From: Basidiobolus heterosporus B8920
Lineage: Eukaryota > Basidiobolomycota > Basidiobolomycetes > Basidiobolales > Basidiobolaceae
DNA length: 12,216 nucleotides
Direction of reading: 5' to 3'
Assembly: GCA_000697455.1 (NCBI GenBank)
Contig: JNET01032110.1
Span: 1 to 12,216 of the forward strand
Made by a program: the position numbers and the translations under genes. Shown here piece after piece: positions 7,851 through 12,216 of the stretch (position 1 is its first letter; every line of letters starts with the position of its first letter). Under the pieces are notes generated by a model. It searched no databases and was not told where the DNA came from. It saw nothing but the letters and a program-made list of their open reading frames with translations.

Positions 7851-7856
7851 CACGTG
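7851..7856. promoter_or_regulatory. CACGTG E-box upstream of malonyl-CoA decarboxylase
   Basis: Palindromic CACGTG in a locally GC-rich island (CCGGGGATCACGTGCCTCGG) inside otherwise AT-rich DNA, about 420 bases upstream of the decarboxylase start and 134 bases past the SDHAF2 stop. In fungi this core is bound by bHLH factors of the Pho4, Cbf1 and Ino2/Ino4 kind. Binding here is inference only. Confidence 0.35.
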
Positions 7857-7924
7857 CCTCGGGTAAATATCAATCTTGTATCGAAAAATAAGGTTCATCA
7901 AAATATCATAGAATAAGAATCAAC

Positions 7925-7930
7925 TTTAAT
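7925..7930 (-). terminator. Possible ATTAAA poly(A) signal of SDHAF2
   Basis: The common variant hexamer ATTAAA on the minus strand, about 60 bases past the SDHAF2 stop. No exact AATAAA was seen in the first 100 bases after the stop. Confidence 0.35.
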
Positions 7931-7989
7931 ATAAGTACTTTGGAAGAGGAGAGAATGTTCATATACAGATAGTACAGTTAAGCCCCGCC

Positions 7990-8490
7990 TTATTTCAATT
8001 CGGGCATTCGAAGGATAACCTTTTGTTCATTCTTCGAGTGTTCCACTAATGTTTGGAAGATTGAAAGGTTAGCGATATGCTCAGGGGCTGGCTTCTTTCC
8101 CGTACACCAATAGTAGATATCCCAGTCTGGTTGGTCCATGAAATGATCAAATTCCTTCAGCTCCTCGGCGGTCATACTTGGAAGGTATTTTTTGGAGAAA
8201 GTTGAGAGTAAAAGGTCGGTTTCCAAGATTCCTCTCTTACGACATTGGTAAAGCAAACGAGCCCGCTTTTGTTCTACAGTTTCGTTTGGTCTTTGGATAG
8301 GTTCGAGAGTTGGATATGGCTTTTCGAACTCGTCTACAGTTCCAATAGGACCATTTCCAGGATTGGGGTATAATTCGGAGCGAGCAAAGATGGTAGCAGA
8401 AAAGCCCCTGCTAGAAGCTAGGATACGGGCCCGAAGTTGAGGAAGGACGTTGTACCGTGGAAGTCTGTTCAAGATTCTACTGGAATACAT
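7990..8490 (-). CDS. SDHAF2: Succinate dehydrogenase assembly factor 2 (SDHAF2/Sdh5)
   Basis: An intronless gene for 166 residues, the same length as the human protein. It is a soluble mitochondrial-matrix factor needed for covalent FAD attachment to the flavoprotein subunit of complex II. The ATG at 8490 is chosen because MYSSRILNRLPRYNVLPQLR and the following RILASSRGFSATIFARSE form an arginine-rich presequence without acidic residues. An in-frame ATG at 8568 would add 26 less suitable residues. The conserved core is clear: KRARLLYQCRKRGILETDLL, including the RKRG segment containing the glycine mutated in human paraganglioma (Gly78), LSTFSKKYL, and the signature DWDIYYWCTGKKPAPE near the C-terminus. 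The next gene, Rad26, is divergent. No defect is visible. Confidence 0.97.
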   Translation of the reverse strand: MYSSRILNRLPRYNVLPQLRARILASSRGFSATIFARSELYPNPGNGPIGTVDEFEKPYPTLEPIQRPNETVEQKRARLLYQCRKRGILETDLLLSTFSKKYLPSMTAEELKEFDHFMDQPDWDIYYWCTGKKPAPEHIANLSIFQTLVEHSKNEQKVILRMPELK

Positions 8491-8961
8491 AGTAATGATA
8501 AAGGAAAGGGGTCTGGTTCGTGAAAGAGGAAAATGATAAAATCCTTCATTCAGTACACATACATTCATTTATACCGAGTCCACATTGGTTATTAGCCGAA
8601 TTTTGTCAGCACCTTGAACCATTGGCATAAGCCAGAGATTGTCTCGGATATTCTCAGAACTAGGATTAATTAAATAATGATACTTTGCACTAAACCATTA
8701 TTTAGGCAACGGCATTGCGACTTGTATTCAGTCATCTGGATCGAGATTGAAAGTCATAGCATTGCGGCAACTTTCTGCATCGATGTGACCGCCCTTTTTT
8801 TTCGTACCTACAGCACCAAGTGAGAGTTAAAATAATTCATACCAATGATATCATAGTATCTTTCACTTAATCTTCAGTGTATCCCCAAGCCTACTTAATA
8901 CACCAGGTTTAGACATTCAAGTTTTGAAACCCTCTAATCTTACAACCATCGCCATTCCCGC
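8491..8961. promoter_or_regulatory. Divergent promoter region between SDHAF2 and RAD26
   Basis: 471 bases between two head-to-head start codons, so it must hold both promoters. It is AT-rich and has an 8-T tract at 8795-8802, a usual feature of fungal promoters. No TATA box or known operator stands out. A short minus-strand frame (8807 down to a TGA at 8728-8730) preceded by a TAG acceptor-like site looks faintly coding, but I could not tie it to a family. Confidence 0.6.
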
Positions 8962-11900
8962 ATGTCAGAACCTAATACAGAAGAAGCTAAAGTCAAAAAT
9001 GAACAAAACTTATCCAAGGTGTTAGGGATAGAGGTCCTAGATCAGGACATTTTGGAACGAAATGTTATAGCTGAGGTATATTTTCAATATTGGCATACAC
9101 ACTTTTAGCAAAGATACCCACCAGTCTTTCCCTTCTTCTTAAGGCCGACAAGGAAATGACAAAAAAGGAGGTTGAGAATGAACAGAAACGCTTGAAAAAA
9201 ACTCAAGAAAAGATGACCAAGCTAAGGGAACAGATTTTGGAGTTGGAAAATAAACTAGACAGCCAAGAGCTCACTCAACGTATTGTGGAGTCTACACAGA
9301 AGAAACTGATCAAACTAGAAAATCAATTACAATCTCTGTTCCAGGATGAAAAAGACATAGTAAATAGACTGGTTTCAAGCGAAAAGAAAATAAAGATCAT
9401 GGAAAGCTCCAGTTCTGAGAGCAATCTTGTTGTAGGCGAATCAGAGCGTGACCGTCTCATACGTACTGGTAAGATCACTCCGTTTTCGAATCTGGGAGGA
9501 CTGGAGAAAAACATTAGCCGTGAACAACTTGAGTCAAAATCCATGAGAGATCTTAAACGACCTGCGTTATCTCTTGATGATATCAATCTTCCGAAGAGCA
9601 AAAGGGCGCAGCCAGATAACACACCAAACGGCGATAGTGACTCGGATTATATCAAATCCGACTCAGAAGAGGAATACAATGATGAATCCATGATCGAGTT
9701 TTTCCAACATGAGGATGACGATGGAAGTGCACTAGAAGAAGAGACTGACCAACAATCATCGACTCTTAAGGGGAAAACGAAGCAGGGCCGCAACAAAGAG
9801 CAGTATCGATTCGATTTCATAGATGATGGGAATGAATCATATTACCAAGTATTTAGTTCGTTACACACATTGGAAATGCGCATGGAGTCTTACTTATCAA
9901 TATCGCATATTCTAGAAACGATTGTATAATTGGGCGAAAAAGCGACGATTGTTAAGAATGGTCCACAACAAAGTCAGTATTGATTATATGGTTCTACCTG
10001 TGCAGTACAACTAAATATAGTCGACGTAACTAGGAGGTTGATGCCGGGATTCACACAGACGAATTTGAAGACCTGTTGGGGTCTGATTTTGACCCGATGA
10101 GTGAGGCTCAGGAGCCGCATCCCAGTATTCCCGATGCCACCTTTGATGGTGGATTCCGAGTGCCTGGGGATATTTATTCTAACCTCTTTGATTATCAGAA
10201 AACATGTTCGTTGAGTCTCTAAAATCATTTAATACATTCATCTCCTAAGTCTATCAACCTAGGTAACCAATGGCTCTGGGAGCTTCATTGTCAAGAAGTG
10301 GGTGGAATCATCGGCGACGAAATGGTGAGCAGTGATTTAGGACATTGTATGATTTGAAGGCATTTAATTAACGTTCTTTGAGGGGCTTGGGAAAACGGTT
10401 CAAGTCATATCGTATTTGGGAGCGCTCATGTACTCTGGAATGCTAACGAAGCCCGTGTTGGTCGTATGCCCAGCAACGTTAATGAAGCAGTGGGTTAAGG
10501 AATTTCATCGCTGGTGGCCTCCGATGCGTGTTGCAATATTACATTCTAGTGGTAGCGGGGTATCTATTTTGAAGGATGATAGCCAAAGTAGCAAAAGTAC
10601 TCTGCCACTCGACGATGAGGACGATGAATCAGATGATTACACGACACCAAAAAAAACGGGAAAAAAGAAAGGAAAAAAGAAACGACCAGAAGCAAGAGAC
10701 CGACCAGAAGTCGAACGCCTCGTCGAACGAATTCATTCAAAGGGACATGTCTTGGTAACAACATACGCATGTGTGACCAACTATCGAAAACACATTTTGA
10801 CCCGAAAATGGGGATATGCCGTCTTGGATGAAGGGCACAAAATCCGTAATCCTGACGCAGAAGTGACACTTGCGTGCAAACAACTCAAAACCCCTCATCG
10901 AATCATTCTCTCGGGAACTCCAATCCAAAACAATCTGACGGAGCTTTGGTCATTGTTTGATTTTGTCTTTCCTGGGCGTTTAGGGACACTTCCAGTTTTC
11001 CAGAGTCAATTTGCTATTCCCATTAACATAGGTGGATTTGCAAATGCCAACAATTTCCAGGTTCAAACCGCATACAAGTGCGCCTGTATTTTACGCGATC
11101 TCATCAACCCGTATTTGCTAAGACGGATGAAGGTGGATGTGGCTACTGACCTACCCAAGAAAAGCGAGCAGGTACTCTTCTGTCGATTGACGCCACAGCA
11201 GCGTGAGGCTTACGAGACCTTTCTAAAATCAAATGAGATGGAAAGCATTCTCTCTGGGAAACGGCATGCCCTTTTTGGAATAGATATAGTTCGGAAGATA
11301 TGTAATCACCCAGATCTAATCACCCTCGATCTGTTACGCGAGAAACACGTCAGTTACGGCCAGCCCGAGAAATCGGGCAAAATGCAAGTAGTTAAAGCTT
11401 TGCTGGAACTGTGGAAGCCCAAAAAACATCGGGTTCTTTTGTTTTCGCAAACCAGACAAATGCAGGACATTCTCGAACAATTCATCCAATCCTTGGGATA
11501 CGAGTACCGTCGGATGGACGGAACCACTCCCATACAGTACCGTATCCCATTGGTAGAGGAATTTAATTCCCGCGAAGACATTTATGTGTTCCTTCTGACC
11601 ACGAAAGTAGGTGGTTTAGGGCTTAATCTAACTAGCGCCGACCGAGTGATCATCTTCGACCCAGACTGGAATCCATCGACGGACATGCAGGCACGTGAGC
11701 GTGCTTGGAGACTTGGTCAGAAGAAGGAAGTGACCATCTTTCGTCTGATGACTTCTGGAACAATTGAGGAGAAAATCTACCATCGACAGATATTTAAACA
11801 GTTTCTCACCAACAAAATTCTGAAGGATCCGAAGCAGAAGCGCTTCTTTCAAGCCCATGATTTACATGATTTGTTCACATTAGGCACAGATGGAGAAGAA

Positions 11901-12216
11901 ACAGAGACCGGGGCTATCTTTGCTGGAACGGAGATCATGAAAAAGAAGAGCCAGCCCAAGAAGCAGGTTTCCCAGGAAGCGGAAACGGAAACTGAGGCCG
12001 ATAAGAAAAGTAGTAACGTAGAGACACTGCCGGAAGTCGCCGGGATGGAAGAATAGTATCCTTTTTTGTAGAGATTGATTGATATCATTATTCCAGCATA
12101 TTTGGGTGATTGAATTCTTAACTGTAAATCTCTAGTAAGTTTGCCGACACTCAGACCAACGCTACAGCCAACACCAGTGAAAATAATGATGAAGATCGGA
12201 TTCTCTCTAGCTTATT
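8962..12216 (+). CDS. RAD26: Rad26/CSB (ERCC6) SWI2/SNF2 ATPase of transcription-coupled repair, 3' end cut by the right edge
   Basis: Exons: 8962-9075, 9144-9848, 9916-9972, 10034-10205, 10263-10324, 10383-12055, 12136 to the edge. At least 953 residues. In order: the N-terminal motif [18 protein letters not shown], a coiled coil (about 44-125), [18 protein letters not shown], an acidic region, [38 protein letters not shown], Walker A in DEMGLGKT (368-375), DEGH (519-522), SGTPIQNN (547-554), [23 protein letters not shown] and [11 protein letters not shown] (806-816). Rad26 works in the nucleus, binding stalled RNA polymerase II and recruiting excision repair. The charged insert at about 435-481, between motifs I and II, ends in a lysine-rich, NLS-like stretch. 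Intron 1 (68 nt) and the exon 3 donor (GTCAGT) were set by family fit. The frame meets a TAG at 12054-12056, but a predicted intron splits it and the protein goes on. Confidence 0.96.
12056..12135 (+). other. Predicted last visible intron of RAD26, removing an apparent stop
   Basis: Donor GAA TA|GTATCC, branch-like CTTAACTG at about 12117-12124, acceptor ATCTCTAG|T, 80 nt, phase 2. Splicing changes TA|G into TA|T (tyrosine), giving VAGMEEYKFADT. The new exon then reads [11 protein letters not shown] to the window edge, like the (D)(D)xxLxxLF block that follows the helicase region in Rad26/CSB proteins. Confidence 0.75.

Larger units (their letters stand above)
7431..7989. other. Intergenic region: decarboxylase promoter and 5' UTR, SDHAF2 3' flank
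   Basis: About 560 bases, the longest gap in the window. No recognised gene. It holds a CACGTG E-box at 7851-7856, a minus-strand stretch shaped like a 5' UTR intron (7549-7596, GTAAGT to TTTCAG), and two overlapping short frames. One is plus-strand, 43 codons from an ATG at 7509. The other is minus-strand, about 48 codons ending near 7590. Neither resembles a family I know and both could be chance. Confidence 0.55.

Noticed and set aside
9076-9108. Shorter first RAD26 intron ending at TTTTAG (33 nt)
   Set aside because: It is too short for this genome. The acceptor at 9143 gives a 68-nt intron and joins ERNVIAE directly to the coiled coil.
1-12216. Transposons, LTR elements, virus relics, tRNA or rRNA genes
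   Set aside because: No reverse transcriptase, transposase, integrase or capsid frame, no long terminal or inverted repeats, and no tRNA A/B-box structure was seen on either strand.

Overview
This is nuclear DNA of a eukaryote, most likely an early-diverging fungus (Mucoromycota, Zoopagomycota or chytrid grade). The evidence is short GT-AG introns (mostly 53 to 80 nt) with CTAAC-like branch sites, AATAAA poly(A) signals, compact intergenic gaps, a fungal-type Rad26/CSB repair ATPase, and a malonyl-CoA decarboxylase, which many yeasts and moulds lack. The exact lineage cannot be fixed from the sequence alone.

Layout: (1) 1-699 (+) is the 3' end of a pentatricopeptide-repeat (PPR) gene cut by the left edge. 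(2) 782-2485 (-) is a complete, intronless mitochondrial PPR gene that ends tail to tail with the first, 82 bp away. (3) 2682-4518 (-) is a four-exon gene for the J-protein JJJ1/DNAJC21. (4) 4863-7430 (-) is malonyl-CoA decarboxylase in 13 or 14 exons. (5) 7990-8490 (-) is the intronless SDH flavinylation factor SDHAF2/Sdh5. (6) 8962 to past the right edge (+) is Rad26/CSB in at least seven exons, divergent from SDHAF2. The four central genes lie head to tail on the minus strand.

The genes do not form a pathway. Four of the six are probably mitochondrial (two PPR proteins, malonyl-CoA decarboxylase, SDHAF2), one acts in 60S ribosome maturation (JJJ1) and one in transcription-coupled DNA repair (Rad26). 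Most exon structure had to be rebuilt by hand from splice signals and family conservation, since single open frames miss the J-domain and last zinc finger of JJJ1, most of malonyl-CoA decarboxylase, and both ends of Rad26.

I found no mobile element, virus relic, tRNA, rRNA or CRISPR array, and no sign of a wholly new system. The points most worth a second look are a Rad26 stop codon that a predicted intron splits, a 12-bp minisatellite sitting between the branch site and acceptor of one decarboxylase intron, a probable mitochondrial presequence on its own 5' exon, a stop-free 60-nt intron, and a regular 12-motif PPR array whose code predicts a pyrimidine-rich RNA target.
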